This document shows positions 33,105-45,905 of a stretch of 64,000 nt of DNA, one piece after another. Origin of the DNA: Henckelia pumila (taxonomy: Eukaryota > Streptophyta > Magnoliopsida > Lamiales > Gesneriaceae); contig NW_027331831.1 in the NCBI RefSeq assembly GCF_033568475.1, forward strand, positions 1,240,001-1,304,000. Direction: 5' to 3'. Position 1 is the first letter of the stretch; every line of letters starts with the position of its first letter. A program made the position numbers and the translations under genes. The notes beneath the pieces are model-generated. The model saw only the letters and a list, made by a program, of their open reading frames with translations. It was not told the DNA's origin and did not search any database.

Positions 33105-35352
33105 CCATCCTTGGATATAATGTGGCCAAGAAATACCACCCGATCCTGCCAAAATTCGCATTTACTCAATTTGGCGTACAACTGTTTATCCCTTAGAGTT
33201 TGCAACACCAGCCTCAGATGATATGCGTGCTCATTCACATCATGTGAATACACCAATATATAATCAATAAATACAACGACGAACTTGTCCAGAAATTCTC
33301 GGAATACTCGATTCATCAGATCCATGAATACAGCCGGTGCATTAGTTAACTCAAATGGCATTACAAAGAACTCATAATGCCCGTACCTAGTTCTAAATGT
33401 TGTCTTGGCTATATCTTGATCCCGGACTCTCATCTGATGATATCCAGATCTCAAATCAATCTTCGAGTAAACCAAAGTACCTTGCAATTGATCAAACAGA
33501 TCATCTATACGAGGCAAAGAATATTTATTCTTGATTGTTACTCTATTCAACTGGCGATAGTCAATGCACAGACGCATAGACCCATCCTTTTTCTTCACGA
33601 ATAGAATAGGTGCTCCCCAAGGAGAAACACTGGGACGAATGTAACCCTTGTCCAACAGATCCTGCTGCTTCAAATCACGCATCTCTGACGGAGTCAGACG
33701 ATACGGTGCTCGAAAAATAGGCGAAGTCCCTGGCATCAGCTCTATGCCAAACTCAACTTCGCGCACTGGAGGAAATCCTGGAATCTCATCTGGAAATACA
33801 TCTGGAAATTCATTCACAACAGGAATAGCTTCTATACCAACACTTCCAGCGAATGTATCAACTGCATAGATGAGGTAGCCTTCCGCGCCAGATTCCAAAG
33901 CTCGACAAGCTTTCAAAGCTGATACCAATGACATCTGAGGTCGCGCTCCCTCACCGTAAAAGAACCAGCTATCATCGCCAATCGGATGAAATTTTACCAA
34001 TCTCTGGTAACAATCCACTGAAGCTCGGTATGTAGTTAACACATCAATTCCCAAAATGCAATCGAAATCCTCCATTGCTAATATCATGAGATTCACCATT
34101 AAGACATTCCCTTCGAACTCTAAAGGGCAACCCATCACTAGACGCATAGCCGACGCAGACTGACCCATCGGGGTAGAAACAACAACCACTATGTCTAGTG
34201 AAATGTATGACAACTTATATCTTTTAACAAAACGTGCAGATATGAAAGAAAGAGATGCACCAGTGTCAATGAGTACAAAAGTGGGTATATGAAATAACAA
34301 GAACGTACCCGCTATAACTTTCTCATTCTCATCCATGGTCTGATCATGCCTCAAGGCGAACACTTGACTGGAAACACGAGGTTTCAGATTAGAACCCCCT
34401 GTCGACTGTCCCTGTGGCCTCTGCTGCACTGAAGCCTGAGAACATAACCTGAGCCAGAACCAGCTCCCCCAGCCTGTGGACAATCCTTCTTCAGGTGGCC
34501 AATATCTCCGCATCGAAAGCACGCCCCTGAAACCTTCCGGCACCTATTGGCAGGATGATTCCCACCACAATGCTTGCAAGGACCTTGATTCTTTCTGCCG
34601 AAACGCATCACATCTCCGGATCCTGAGGAAGAAGAAGTAGAATCAGACTTCTTGAACGACTGAGCACGGGGACCCAAAGAACTCGCGGGTCTAGATGAGT
34701 AAAAGGATCTGTTACGGCGGATGCTGTCCTCTGCCTGGTGACATCGGCTCACTAATCCCTCATAAGTCATGTCATCTCCCACAGCAACTTGGTCATGAAT
34801 CTCCGGATTTAGGCCTTGAAGGAACAGATTATACTTCGCCTCTGTGCTATCAGAAATCTGGGGGCAATAGGGCAGTAACTCAAAGAACTTCAACTGGTAT
34901 TCCTCGATCGACATTGATCCTTGTCGCAAACCTAGCAACTCACTTGTCTTCGTCTATCGGAGAGCAGGAGGAAAATAAATCTTATGAAAAGCCGTGCAGA
35001 ACTCATCCCAGGTAGAAACTCCTCGGGCTGCAATAAAAGGGTCAGAAGTAGAATCCCACCACTTCCGAGCTCGTCCTTCGACCAGGAAATCAAGAGTCTC
35101 CATCCGCTGCATCTCAGTGCATCGGAACTCCCGGAAACAAACTTCCATACGTCGTAGCCAGTTCCCCGCATCCTCCAGTGACTCTCCTCCGACTAAAGGT
35201 TTCGGACCCATCTGCATAAACCTATGCATGCTGAAATGCCTGCGATCATCATGGCGATGGTGATGACAGCCCCGACGATGCTCTCGATCGTCCTGATCAC
35301 CCCAGCGTCCACCTATGCTACCATGACTACTCTCGTCACCATGACCCGCCAT
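33105..35352 (-). pseudogene. Gypsy element A, gag and proximal pol (broken)
   Basis: The minus-strand ATG at 35352 starts gag (MAGHGDESSHGS). The gag core includes RKWWDS and WDEFCTAFHKIYFPP, then a stop at 34954 in otherwise continuous frame, then SIEEYQLKFFELLPYCPQ and two zinc-knuckle-like segments ([13 protein letters not shown] and [14 protein letters not shown]). A frameshift near 34440 leads into protease ([12 protein letters not shown]) and reverse transcriptase. The RT active site reads FIDYIL instead of FIDDIL, so one catalytic Asp is lost. The frame ends at insertion B (SKDGV, 33105) and resumes at 5099. Confidence 0.92.
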
Positions 35353-35414
35353 CTACACAATGATTAAAGGTTAAACCCAATTCCAACAATCTAGATCCCA
35401 AGATTACTATGCAT

Positions 35415-35426
35415 GCTCTGATACCA
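35415..35426 (-). other. tRNA-iMet primer-binding site of element A
   Basis: TGGTATCAGAGC on the minus strand, 4 bases after the LTR end at 35431. Confidence 0.9.
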
Positions 35427-35430
35427 TAAA

Positions 35431-36873
35431 TGTAGTGACCCGCACCGTGATCACCTACTAATCAAAAGCTTAAGCATACATTTAACTTAATAAAATAAAT
35501 CAAAAATTAAACAGCGGAAAACTTAAACATCAACAAAATATTGTTTACAACCATATCGAATAAAATCCAGTGTATTAACCCAAATACAACTGAAACAAAA
35601 GCCTAAACAAAAACCCTGCTGGTCCTCCATCGCCTAAGCTCTCCTGGAACCACCCGCCTCATCCAGCCGCAGACCTAGCCCATGGAATAGGGTCAGATAC
35701 AACAAGTACGGGACGTGAGCATGATAAGCTCAGTACGAGAGTATGAGTATACGGTGTTATGTGTGCATGTATGCAAGTGAACTGGGTACCAAGACTCTCA
35801 GGTCAAGAAACAAGCTCAAAGACCGGGCCCAGGGTATATAGCACGCTGCGCCGTCGCATCAAGAGGTGGCTCATATACCAAGTGGATAATGGTGACCTGA
35901 TACTAGTACATGTGTCCAACCATAAAGGTGACCTGACACAAGACTTACGTATCCAACCATCCACAAACTCGTAGGGTAAGCGCCCTACTACAGGTTACTT
36001 CTAAGGTAAAAGCTTAATATGCTCATGTATGCAACATACAGTCATGACATGTTGTATATAAAGACATATAAAACATGCAATCACATAATCCATGCAAACA
36101 CATAATACATACATACTCAATCTGGATATCTCGAATAATACTTCCGTACCTCATAAACTAGGCAAGCTAGACCAGCACTATGTCCAAGCCTATAATCCGC
36201 ACTACAATGCAAAGTACTTATGCATTATAATCTTATTCTAAAAGCCTTAACTATGCTATAGCATACTCCCTATTTACTATAAGGATCCAGAGCTATACAT
36301 GCGTCCGTCGTCAGCCCGCTGATGACGACTGCCCCAGAACTTGGGCACCGCTCTGCCGCAACCCCGGAGCACCTGGCCAACCTCCGGACCAAGCCTAGGA
36401 AGGCTGGAAACACCCCAAAACTCCAAAACTAAGCAGAAACCGAGAGAGATGAGATGATTTTGGTGTGAAAATGTGGCTCTCAGAACCCCTATTTATAGAC
36501 GGAGAACGTTGTGTCCGTTCTAGGAACGTTGCGTCCGTTCTCCACCTGTCCTGCCACACGTCGATCCAATTTCATGCAAATCGAACATTTGTCCCTGGCA
36601 GGGAACGTTGCGTCCGTTGGTGGTTCATTGCGTCCGTTCGGCATCGGACGCAACGTTCTGCTTCGGATGAAACGTTCTCGTTTGGCTGCTTCTGGACTGT
36701 CTGAGACCCCCGGGACCTTTTTTTACCATTTTTGGACGTTTCGGATTTGATTTTTCACTTATTTTCATCAAATAAGGACTCCTTAAACATGTTTTGATAC
36801 TTTTAAAATTATATGTCATTTTCTAACATGTTTAAAATCATTTAATCTTGTAAAATGGAACCGGACTACTACA
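35431..36873 (-). repeat. 5' LTR of gypsy element A
   Basis: 1443 bp, starting TGTAGTAGTCCGG (36873, minus strand) and ending GGGTCACTACA (35431). The TATA box (TATAAATAGG, minus) is near 36490. The partner 3' LTR is not in the window because A is cut off at about 3640. Confidence 0.9.
36497..36680. promoter_or_regulatory. Array of GGAACGTTGCGTCCGTTC motifs upstream of the element A TATA box
   Basis: About five direct and two inverted copies or half-copies of GAACGTTGCGTCCGTTC lie immediately upstream of TATA in U3. It has the same layout as in element C with a different motif. Confidence 0.65.
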
Positions 36874-36960
36874 GGAATCCTGATGAATGCAAACAGTAAC
36901 AACAAACTCAATCAAAGCTAGACAGTGACTAATCGAAATCATGATCATATACTTGGATAC

Positions 36961-37350
36961 TGTTGGTGTATTAGTTTATGTCCTACATCGGTTGGCTAAA
37001 TAACATGAAAGTCCTTTATATAAACAAGGGCAATCCTCACCTCTTGAGCTAGCTTTTGAGGTGAGTTAGGTTCAAGTTTCATTTCTTAACATGGTATCAG
37101 AGCTCGGGTTCCACCGTTATGTGTTGGACGGCCCATAGTTGACCTCACCCGTCCCATAGTTGGCCACCCGTTAATATCTCCACACTCCAGTCGTTTCATT
37201 CCTGGGCATGAGAGGGGTGTGTTGGTGTATTAGTTTATGTCCCAAATCGGTTGGCTAAATAACCTGGGAGCCCTTTATATAAACAAGGGAAATTCTCACC
37301 TCTTAAGCTAGCTTTTAAGGTGAGTTAGGTCCAAGTTTCATTTCTTAACA
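36961..37350 (+). mobile_element. TRIM (terminal-repeat retrotransposon in miniature)
   Basis: Two 131-bp terminal repeats (36961-37091 and 37220-37350), both TGTTGGTGTATTAGTTTATG...TTTCTTAACA, enclose only 128 bp. The primer-binding site TGGTATCAGAGC is at 37092-37103, directly after the first repeat, and a polypurine tract (GAGAGGGGTG) lies directly before the second. Flanks read GATAC and TATAC, a 5-bp duplication with one change. It has no coding capacity and must use another element's enzymes. Confidence 0.93.
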
Positions 37351-37534
37351 TATACATATTTTTTAAAAAAATTTTGCATTTTATTGAGGTACTATTGTTG
37401 GCGTCTAATCTTTACTCGATAAAATATATTTGGTTGTGGGCTTTGTACTACATTCAGAATCTTTAAAGTTTCAATTGCATCATTATTGTAATTGATGGTT
37501 AGATTAGCACTTTCCATTTTCTTACTTCAAACAG

Positions 37535-37600
37535 GTTCTATCATCTTTGAACGATATCTTCAAAACTCTTCTAACCGCACTTTCAGATCCATCTGCTGAG
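37535..37600 (+). pseudogene. Orphan exon resembling VAC14
   Basis: This 66-bp block between AG and GT encodes VLSSLNDIFKTLLTALSDPS then AE. The plant VAC14 homologue (scaffold of the PIKfyve/Fab1 complex that makes PI(3,5)P2 on vacuole and endosome membranes) has a HEAT-repeat segment VL..LNDIF..LLKALSD.S, from memory. A possible further degraded exon near 37864 reads VLLFLSLPNAQ. No other part of the gene is seen, so this is a stray fragment or the match is chance. Confidence 0.45.
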
Positions 37601-37899
37601 GTATTTCCTCCACTTGCTTTCTGCACTTTCTCAAAGCCTATTTTTAAAATCAATCTCTGCTTCAATTTCAGTTGTAATATTTTCAATGAAGACATTGTAA
37701 GAGTTAGTTTCTTTGCTTTTATAAATTATGCGGTTCAAACTTACATTTTGCATGTAAGAAAACATATGATAAGGGAAATGCTTTGTTGGAACACGTAGAA
37801 AGTCCAACTTTTTCGATGTTCTCTGTCGCAGTTAGATCTGCTCTTGTTCTTGTTCATGTTCAGGTTCTCTTATTTTTGAGCTTGCCAAATGCACAACGT

Positions 37900-38600
37900 T
37901 ACACTTCATGTATGGTAATAGATATATATATATATATTTAATATATATATATAAACACACACGTATGTACGTACATGATTTACTTTTTCCATAGTTTGAA
38001 AAAAAAAAATTTACACTGAATAAGTAGACCTACTTATTTTGTTTAGAAATTCTAAAGATTAGTGTTAATTATTAACATCTCATTCGTTATCATCTCATGT
38101 TTTCATCAGGATAGTGTTTTGAATATAAACTAAAATTATGAACACAAGTTGCTTAGTTTTCCTCTTGTTAAAATCTTGTTGTTGTCCAAGTTTTACGAGC
38201 CATTATGTACAGAAGCACTTGGGACTTGCGAACCATTATAATTACGTGTTAGAATATTTTCAGAAATTTTGTTGCCAATGACGAATAAATATTTTCGCTG
38301 CGAAAATTATGGGGATCGAAAACATCACGACTATTCGCGAGTGGATGCTTTGGTTCATGAACGGATGCATTGTTTGATTAAGAGTCACACCCGTTCAGAT
38401 ACGTCTTTTTCATTCTCTATAAATAGAGGTGCATCATCAGATTCAGATATGTCTTGACTCAGTTTATAATTTCCATTATATCATGAGAGAGATCTTAAAA
38501 ACATCTCTTAAAAAGATAGCGTTTAAAACGTGCCTTGGAGTTCATCATTAAATCCTTTCTATATTTTCGAAATTCTTCGACATTATGTACAAAAGCACGT
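37900..38600. other. AT-rich, possible retroelement remnant
   Basis: Holds (TA)n near 37922-37952 and a TATA-box-like CTCTATAAATAGAGG near 38420 in a promoter-like context. No terminal repeats or coding were found. Confidence 0.3.
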
Positions 38601-38609
38601 GGGGCAAAA

Positions 38610-38940
38610 AATGGTTTGAAGAAAACCTCACCTGTTTTCAGAGGTATTTGGACATGGAATAAACTACTTAAAAATATGCTCTGTTTGCCTTGTTAGTGTC
38701 CAGGTTTTACAACCTACTCTGTAGAAAAGAATTTGGGAAAAAAATGTTTTGAAGAAAACCTCACCTCTTTTCAAAGACATTTGACCATCAGATTAACTAC
38801 TTAAAAGATATGTTCTCTTCTGTATATCCCAAAACTACTTAAAAGATATGTTTTCTTTGTCTTGTGCATCAAGATCCAAAACTACTTAAAAGATATGTTC
38901 TCTTTGTCTTGTGCATCAAGTTCTGTGTATCCCAAAACTT
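38610..38940. repeat. Local direct repeats (about 130 bp and about 48 bp periods)
   Basis: TTTTGAAGAAAACCTCACCT recurs at about 38616 and 38748. The unit AACTACTTAAAAGATATGTT occurs three more times (about 38795-38900) with TCTTTGTCTTGTGCATCAAG after two of them. Confidence 0.75.
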
Positions 38941-39107
38941 CTTAACTGATCATTATGTATATGTATGCTCAGTGCATACACATACAATGAACAAGTGATA
39001 AGTAACATTTACCAAAAATTATATGTGGCGAAATACAAAAAAAAACAATGTGATTAATAATATTTTTATTTTAAAATATTAAATTATAATCTGACACTTG
39101 TCATATT

Positions 39108-39250
39108 GATTGATGACTAATCTATTGGGTATTGAAGTGGACAAAATCAATTGCAACCTTTGTCATAAATTATCAATGACTTGATGACTAATTTATTTGT
39201 ATTGAAGTGGACAAAATCAATTGCAACATTTGTCATAAATTATCAATTAC
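39108..39250. repeat. Tandem duplication of about 72 bp
   Basis: TGATGACTAAT...TATTGAAGTGGACAAAATCAATTGCAAC...TTTGTCATAAATTATCAAT is present twice in direct orientation with few differences. Confidence 0.85.
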
Positions 39251-39552
39251 TCAAATCATCTCACATAATATATAAACTTACACTTATCAGCTTCAATTTT
39301 ACTTTATATAAGGTTTAGTTTGTAAATCAAATCCAATGGAAAACAATTCTTACTGCACTTGTATCGAATGCGGATAATGTTACTACAATTATCTATTTCA
39401 AAATGAAGTCAAAAAACTGATAAATTTTTTTACTCCAATCCAGTGTGGGCCATCGTTTTGCAAAGAGTATTGCAGATGGAACCAAAGCTAGCTTTCTCTC
39501 CTGTCAGAGTATGCAACTGGTATTGAAACATAATCAGATGGGAATGATATCT

Positions 39553-39660
39553 GTCAAAACCAATATATACAGTAAATGATTAATAAAATAGCTATGTTGT
39601 AATATTCAAAACCAATATGTACAATAAATGATTAATAAAATAGTTATGTTGTAATATAAA
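39553..39660. repeat. Tandem duplication of about 53 bp
   Basis: CAAAACCAATATATACAGTA and the following AATGATTAATAAAATAGCTA plus TGTTGTAATAT are repeated once in direct orientation. Confidence 0.85.
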
Positions 39661-39927
39661 AAATGCTTTGTTGTAAAACATATATATATATATAAACCTA
39701 TTAAGAGCTTTAAATAATATACTGTATTCAACTTACATATATCGCAAAAAAAATTTCATTTCTTAGTTTTGTTATAATCCTTCTGATATCAATAGATCTT
39801 CATATTTCTTTCATTACTTTCCAACTTTATCATTGTTACTATCGTTCTTAGCTATCTTTGTATATTATTATTAAAAATATTATATAATTATATCTATTTA
39901 TAATAATAAAATAATAATAATAATTAT

Positions 39928-41317
39928 TAGGGAAGTGTTATTTACACTCCACTATTTATTAATTTCACTCCACTTTTAATTTTTTTCATAAAAATGGACT
40001 ATACTATCCTTTGGTTTTGGAATCCTCGCAAGAAGAGCCTTAAAGTGAGGTAAGTTTTCTTTTCTCCTCCACTCTCGGTTCCTCCTCTAAATTTCTGATG
40101 AAAATTGTGGTTCACACGTGAATAGCATACACTAGACAAGTGTCCCACTAAAAGAAAGATTTTGCACCATGGCCCTTCTAATTCTTCACTACCCGAAACT
40201 TCTATTTAATTCAATTTCAATCCTAAATAATTTAAGAATATTAGAACTTAAATCAAACTTCAATTATTCTCAAATTAAATATTTTCGAATTAAAATTAAA
40301 TAATTTTGGGCGTTACAATTTTCCATTGATTGCTCTTCTTGTTTGGGTAAATTTTTTAGTAATTTTCCTTCCTAAAATAATTAATTATATAGGACTTTAA
40401 TAATTCAAAAAATAATTTTTATTATTTAATTATTCCGTATTTTTAAATATAGAACAATAAGAAAATTTTATTATGTTGAGTAATTTAAAATATTATTCAT
40501 CATAACGATTTTTCATTATTAATTATATTTCTAATTTTTGGAATAAATATTTTATTATTATATTTTTCATTATTTATTACATACATTTTATTATGTTTTT
40601 ACTGCAACTTAAAAATTCAAAGTTTAATTTTATTACAATATCTTATAAACGAGGCATTATTAGTTTATTATTATCAATAAAATATAAGTTATCAAATTTT
40701 TAGTTAATATATTTGTGGTAAAAATTCTTCTATACCAAAAATAAAATAACAAAATATTGATTTTAATACATCTATATTAAATGAATGAGTTCAAAAAATA
40801 TATATCTATTAAATGAATAGAGTTCAAATAATATCTTTATATCATCATAATAATGTTCTTAATAACTAGATTATACACTGTCAAAAATATTCTGAAATAA
40901 TAAATTATTTTATCTTTTAATATATATAAATTCAAATATTTTCCCTGGAATTGATTCAAATTTTGGTAAAACAAAATTTTGAAAACCCCGTTAATTTTTT
41001 GTATTTTATAAAAAAAATTACTAAAATTTTGTATACCTTATAAAAATTTGAATAAAACATTAATAATTTAATTTTAAGATCAACAAAAAAAATTTATGTT
41101 TTTTTATAATTTATTAAAACCATGAAATTTTTTTTGAGATATTAAAATTTTAGAGGTTGACAAATAAAATGATATAACTTGAGGTGTTTTTTTAATGGTA
41201 GTATAGATTTTATAATATAAGGAAAGTAATATTAGGGATAATTTTGTCCATATAAAACTTAAATACATAAGATGGAGTGTTATTAACACTTTTTGGAGTG
41301 TAAATAACACTCCCCTA
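39928..41317. mobile_element. hAT-like element, TSD ATAATTAT
   Basis: Ends TAGGGAAGTGTTATTTACAC and GTGTAAATAACACTCCCCTA are inverted with one mismatch. The same 8-mer, ATAATTAT, lies at 39920-39927 and 41318-41325. An 8-bp duplication indicates the hAT superfamily. At 1.39 kb with no transposase frame it is non-autonomous. The paralogous site near 49.46 kb has the 8-mer once and no insertion, which supports the borders. Confidence 0.88.
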
Positions 41318-41649
41318 ATAATTATTATAAAAATATAAATTAGATTAGTTAAACTATAAAATGATAATTTTATAATAATTAATATATTGTCACGCCCCAA
41401 AACTGGGGTTTGTTGACACCGACGTTGATCTCAAACGTTAATTTGAAAACAACAAGCCTCATAGTACAAGCTTTAACAAAAAACCAGTATATTATTTCAT
41501 GACGAAATTTGTTCTTACATCCAAAAATGCAAATTATAAACAAAATACATCAGTGGAAGGTAAAACTTATCATCATAGAGACAAAGAACTCAAATAATAG
41601 CAACACTTCTAAATTTCTCATTCTTCATCAGTCCAATATTAGCTATGAT

Positions 41650-42863
41650 TAGGGGTGTTCACGGTTCGGATAACCGCCCGATCCGAACTAAAATCGAAAA
41701 TTTGGTTTGAACAAAAAACCGAACCGAAATTTCGGTTCGGTTTTCGGTTTTCGTATTTTTGAATTTTCGATTTTCGGTTCATTTCGATTTTTTTCTGCGG
41801 TTAACCGAACCGAACCGAAAAATCAGTTTTTTTTTTTTGGTTTTGGTTTTGGTATTTGAATTTCTTTACTAATCAATTAATATGTGCATAATGTGAGCTC
41901 AAAAAATTAATTTTATGGAAAAACTGGAAGAACATAAGCCATAATTCGTTCTTTAAAAAAAGAAGAAGACATAATTGGTTTAATTTTTTATCTAATTAGT
42001 CAAACATACATGACTTCAATTATGGATTCAACTTGAAAAATGTATTGATTTAGTGATTTTAAAAAATATTTATTTTTCAAATAGAAATAATTAAAAATTA
42101 ATTAAGTTATTTTATTATATTATATATACACGTATTTTCATTATATATTACATTATTTTTATAAATTCATAAATTATTATTATTGAAATTAAAACGTTAG
42201 CACTTTCTTTGTTATCAGTGCAGTTATTTTCAAATTTATTTTTTGAAGCATTAAATCAAAAATATTTATATGAATGTATGAGTTTGTGGATTCTGGTTAT
42301 AAGTATTGATATATTTAGAGTAATATTCAAAAATACACAACTCAAACTCAAAGTGTACCTATTTTTAAAAGAACATATAAACATAAAACATTTGTGGTCT
42401 TATGGTTTTTACAAATGGAAAGATAAAAATTAATTAAGCTAATTTTTATAAAATTATACATATGCATATATTTACATTATATATATAATATTATTTTTAT
42501 AAATTCATACATTATTATTAACCAAACGTCATGATGGAATCTTTGTTCTTAAAAATTAAATCTCAAACGGTTTACGTCCAAATACATTTTGCGAAGCAAT
42601 TAATTGTTAATCGCATATATTTGAATCGATATAATTGGTTGTTCACTTTTCCAAATATCATTTCATCAAAAGAATTTTCAAACCAAACCAAACCAAATCC
42701 AAAAAAAAAAGGTTAACCGAAAAACCGAAATTTTTTCGATTAAAAACCGAACCGAACCGCTCCATTCGGTTCGGTTTTCGTTTTGGTTTTTCGGAGAACC
42801 GAAATTTCGATTAACTGAAAACCCGGTTCGGTTCGAGCGATTTTAACCATTTGGACACCCCTA
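41650..42863. mobile_element. hAT-like element with long foldback ends, TSD GCTATGAT
   Basis: Begins TAGGGGTGTTCACGGTTCGG and ends TTGGACACCCCTA. GCTATGAT flanks both sides (41642-41649 and 42864-42871). The ends are rich in ACCGAA/TTCGGTT repeats that form extended inverted arms. 1,214 bp, AT-rich core, no transposase: a non-autonomous hAT. Confidence 0.92.
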
Positions 42864-43127
42864 GCTATGATCTTCCTCTTCAAGTTCCTCTTCATTTATT
42901 ATCTAGGAGGGAAGTAAGGGGTGAGTGCTTGGGAAAACATCAGCAAGTGATTAGGGCCAATCGTACACAAAAAATACCAAAATATACGTATAATACGAGT
43001 TCAAAGGTGACATGTCACATAACATGTCAGGACATGAATCAAGACAAGGATCACACATAATTCAAAACAAGACATCAAAACGTATAATAACTTAAGCATA
43101 AACTTATACATGACATTGTTATTCATC

Positions 43128-43440
43128 TCATTATCCATGATATACTGAGCAGTCCATATTTGTTACTTTTATAAGAGGAAGAGGTCATATATTGGTTATT
43201 ATAACCCATCACATCAAGGTCATATCATATCTTATTTTGTTTCTGAATTTTCTTTGTCTCTTCTTAATTCAAATCCTAACAACATACATAATGTACTGAA
43301 AGTCATATCTTTATTCATGGTATATTGATCAGTCCCTAATTGTTACTCCTATAAGGGGACGAGGCCATATATCGGTTATTATAACCCATCGCATCAGAGT
43401 CATATCATATCTTATAATGTTTCAAAAATTTACTTATCAA
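43128..43440. repeat. 181-bp tandem duplication inside the LTR
   Basis: Two diverged copies beginning near 43139 and 43320 share the order ...ATACTGAGCAGTCC, TTGTTACT, ATATTGGTTATTATAACCCA and TCATATCATATCTTAT. Confidence 0.8.
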
Positions 43441-44984
43441 TTCTAAATCGAATGCTAACAGTGCACTTCAGATTTCATAGCATTACAGCAGACTCATGTG
43501 GAACGAATGAAACATGTACGGAATTCATGAAACGAGTAGTGTACGATCGAATTTTTAAAAATAGGAACATCATCATTTAAAACATATATAAGCCCACTTA
43601 CAAAAAATTTTTAGAAAGTGCTTTAAATTCAAAAATTGAGTAAAACTTAACGAGGCGAAATAGAACGAAAATATCGGTTAACAAAGGAAACATAGGATGA
43701 AAAATCGTTTTAAAAACATACATAATTATAAAATAATAAGGCCACTTACTTCGATATCATATTCATATAGTGAATGACTATTGTGAATCATCCTCTACCT
43801 CAACTTCACGACATAACTTAAGAATTATATACCTCAAGAATCCTTAAATATCCACAAGTACACAATACCCAATGTCTCAACTTGAAAGGTGATTATTTCC
43901 GATGGCCCTCAATCTTTCTTGGTTGTCCTCAACTACGAAAGAAACATAATGAATGAATGTTTATTGGCAAATTGATGAAGAGAAATGTTTGCTATTGTGG
44001 TTGCTTGTACAATGGCCGATGGATACTAGAATTCTAAGGGAGAAAAGATGAGTTGTATTGAAGTTGGGTTTGAGTAATTTAAAGAAGAAAAGAAACACCA
44101 AGAAAGGTGTTATTGGAACACCGATGGAATAATTGTGATTTGATACAAAACCTTCAAGTGTATCTTATCATTTCTTGAGGAGAATTTATATACACAGCAC
44201 AAGAGACAAAAATACACAGCACAAGAGACAAAAGGTTGACAATTTAATTGGGAAAAGTTATTATCATATTGAAACGAATGTATGAAACTGAGTTACTTTT
44301 AAATAATAATATTAAATCCATATTAAATATAAACAAACCAATTTTTAAACATGTTTTCTCTGGAAGCTAAGAAGAAATATTGAAGATTATAATTTATTTA
44401 TTATTGAATGGGTAAAAAAAATATCTAGAACGTGGGTTCAAGGCTATGAGGAGTAAGGACTTGTGCTTAATTGGGGCATAAAGCCTAACAAATAATCAAC
44501 AATAATTATATAAAATAATTAGATATAATGCAATTGATAAAATTTTATTAGTGGAACGTGGGTTTGTGGTAGAAAACATATGGATGAAACATAAATTTGT
44601 GGGACAGAGAATATTAGGATTCTAGAAACATTAATGATTAATTTAGATGTAGTGACTAATTAAGTACCTAATCAATAATTACTATACATACCATAGATAG
44701 TAGTAGTAGCATAGGATACTATATTAACGTGAAGAATAGATAGGATAATTCAAATAAAATATTGCTTAGATTCTCATAGATTGATTCATTTATTTACTAA
44801 ATAAAATTACAAATGATGGGAATCTAAATTTAGCCATAAAATAAATTTAGAAACCTTAATTTTATTTCACTAGTAGATTAAAAAATTTATAAATATATGT
44901 TTATCTATTATATGATTATATCATAAATTGGTGACGGGTATCACCTACATCATCAACAATAATACTAATAATAATAAAAACGTA

Positions 44985-45206
44985 GCCCAAGGGGTGTTCA
45001 AGTTGGTGGAGTAGGTGAACTCTTGGCCAGAGGTCAGGAGTTCGATTCTCCCTGCCAACACTTTCTTGAACTAGTCTGTCACACAAGGTTTATCCAGTGT
45101 GGTTTACCTGACTAGCGTAGTTTGCAGGCTATTGCGTTAGTCCGGGGGTTTACCGAGAACGCACTGAAAAGTAGCAGCTGCGGATTCCCACGTCACAAAA
45201 AAAAAA
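44985..45206 (+). mobile_element. tRNA-derived SINE
   Basis: The head has pol III promoter-like boxes: box A-like sequence around AAGTTGGTGGAGTAGG and box B-like GAGTTCGATTCTC about 35 bp later. A unique body and a poly-A end follow. A 9-bp direct repeat AAAAACGTA flanks it (44976-44984 and 45202-45210). The paralogous stretch near 49.56 kb lacks the insert. About 220 bp long, plus strand. Confidence 0.88.
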
Positions 45207-45498
45207 CGTATGAATAAATATTATTTTGATATATGTAGTTAAAATATGATTTTATTATTACAAATAATTTCATTCCATTCCATTCATTTTTACTCGTACC
45301 AATCGTTGGACTGTAATAACCATTTCATTCTCAATATATCTTATTTACTTCCAAAGTTGATTTCATTCCTATTTTAATTCTTTCCAAAGTATCAACCATG
45401 TCCTATGTTTTTCATCGTTCTGTCGACCTTAAATCACGAAATAGTGAGGAAATCTTTAATTTCCACACCCAAATTACTCCAGAAAATCTCATTTCCTT

Positions 45499-45905
45499 CC
45501 GGTGTGTTTGGATGACTAAAAAATAGAATTTGAAATTGAAATTGGAATTGGAATTGGAATTGGATTTAAATACATGGAATTGAAATTTTATTTTGGTGTT
45601 TGACAAAAAGTTAAAATATATTTTTGAATTTGAAAGTATAAATTTTATATAAATGATATTTTGTAAAATTTTTTTGAAGAAAACTTAAAATTTATAACTA
45701 ACGTATATACATTTATTATTAAAAATAATTTAATTATTTTTATAAACCCAAATCCCATGAAATCCGACCAATTTTATAAGGATTTTACTTAGTTAAATGA
45801 AATCCCATCAAATACCAATCCCGTTTTGAAATCCAATTTTGCCAAACACTAAAACGTTATTTTCAATTCCAAATCCCAAATAAATTCGGGATTCCAAACA
45901 CAGTG
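45499..45905. mobile_element. MITE with TGTGTTTGGA ends
   Basis: GTGTGTTTGGATGACTAAAA... and ...ATTCCAAACACAGTG form inverted ends. The inner arms (GGAATTGGAATTGG and AATTCCAAATCCC) continue the foldback. About 405 bp, non-coding. The duplication is unclear. Confidence 0.7.

Larger units (their letters stand above)
41388..44949 (-). repeat. Long gypsy-type LTR in antisense, containing a hAT insertion
   Basis: The left border reads TGTCACGCCCCAAAACTGGGG and the right border GTATCACCTACA, that is TG...CA ends. Without the nested 1.2 kb hAT element it is about 2.3 kb. There is no coding sequence. The uninterrupted paralogue near 49.52 kb lacks it. I could not find a clean 5-bp duplication, so the exact ends are uncertain, and it is most simply a solo LTR. 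Confidence 0.6.

Noticed and set aside
37900..38600. A solo LTR around the TATA-like box at 38420
   Set aside because: No TG...CA ends, target duplication or second copy could be found.
45005..45060. tRNA gene
   Set aside because: The box A and box B-like sequences belong to the head of a SINE. The cloverleaf is incomplete, and a body, poly-A and target duplication follow.
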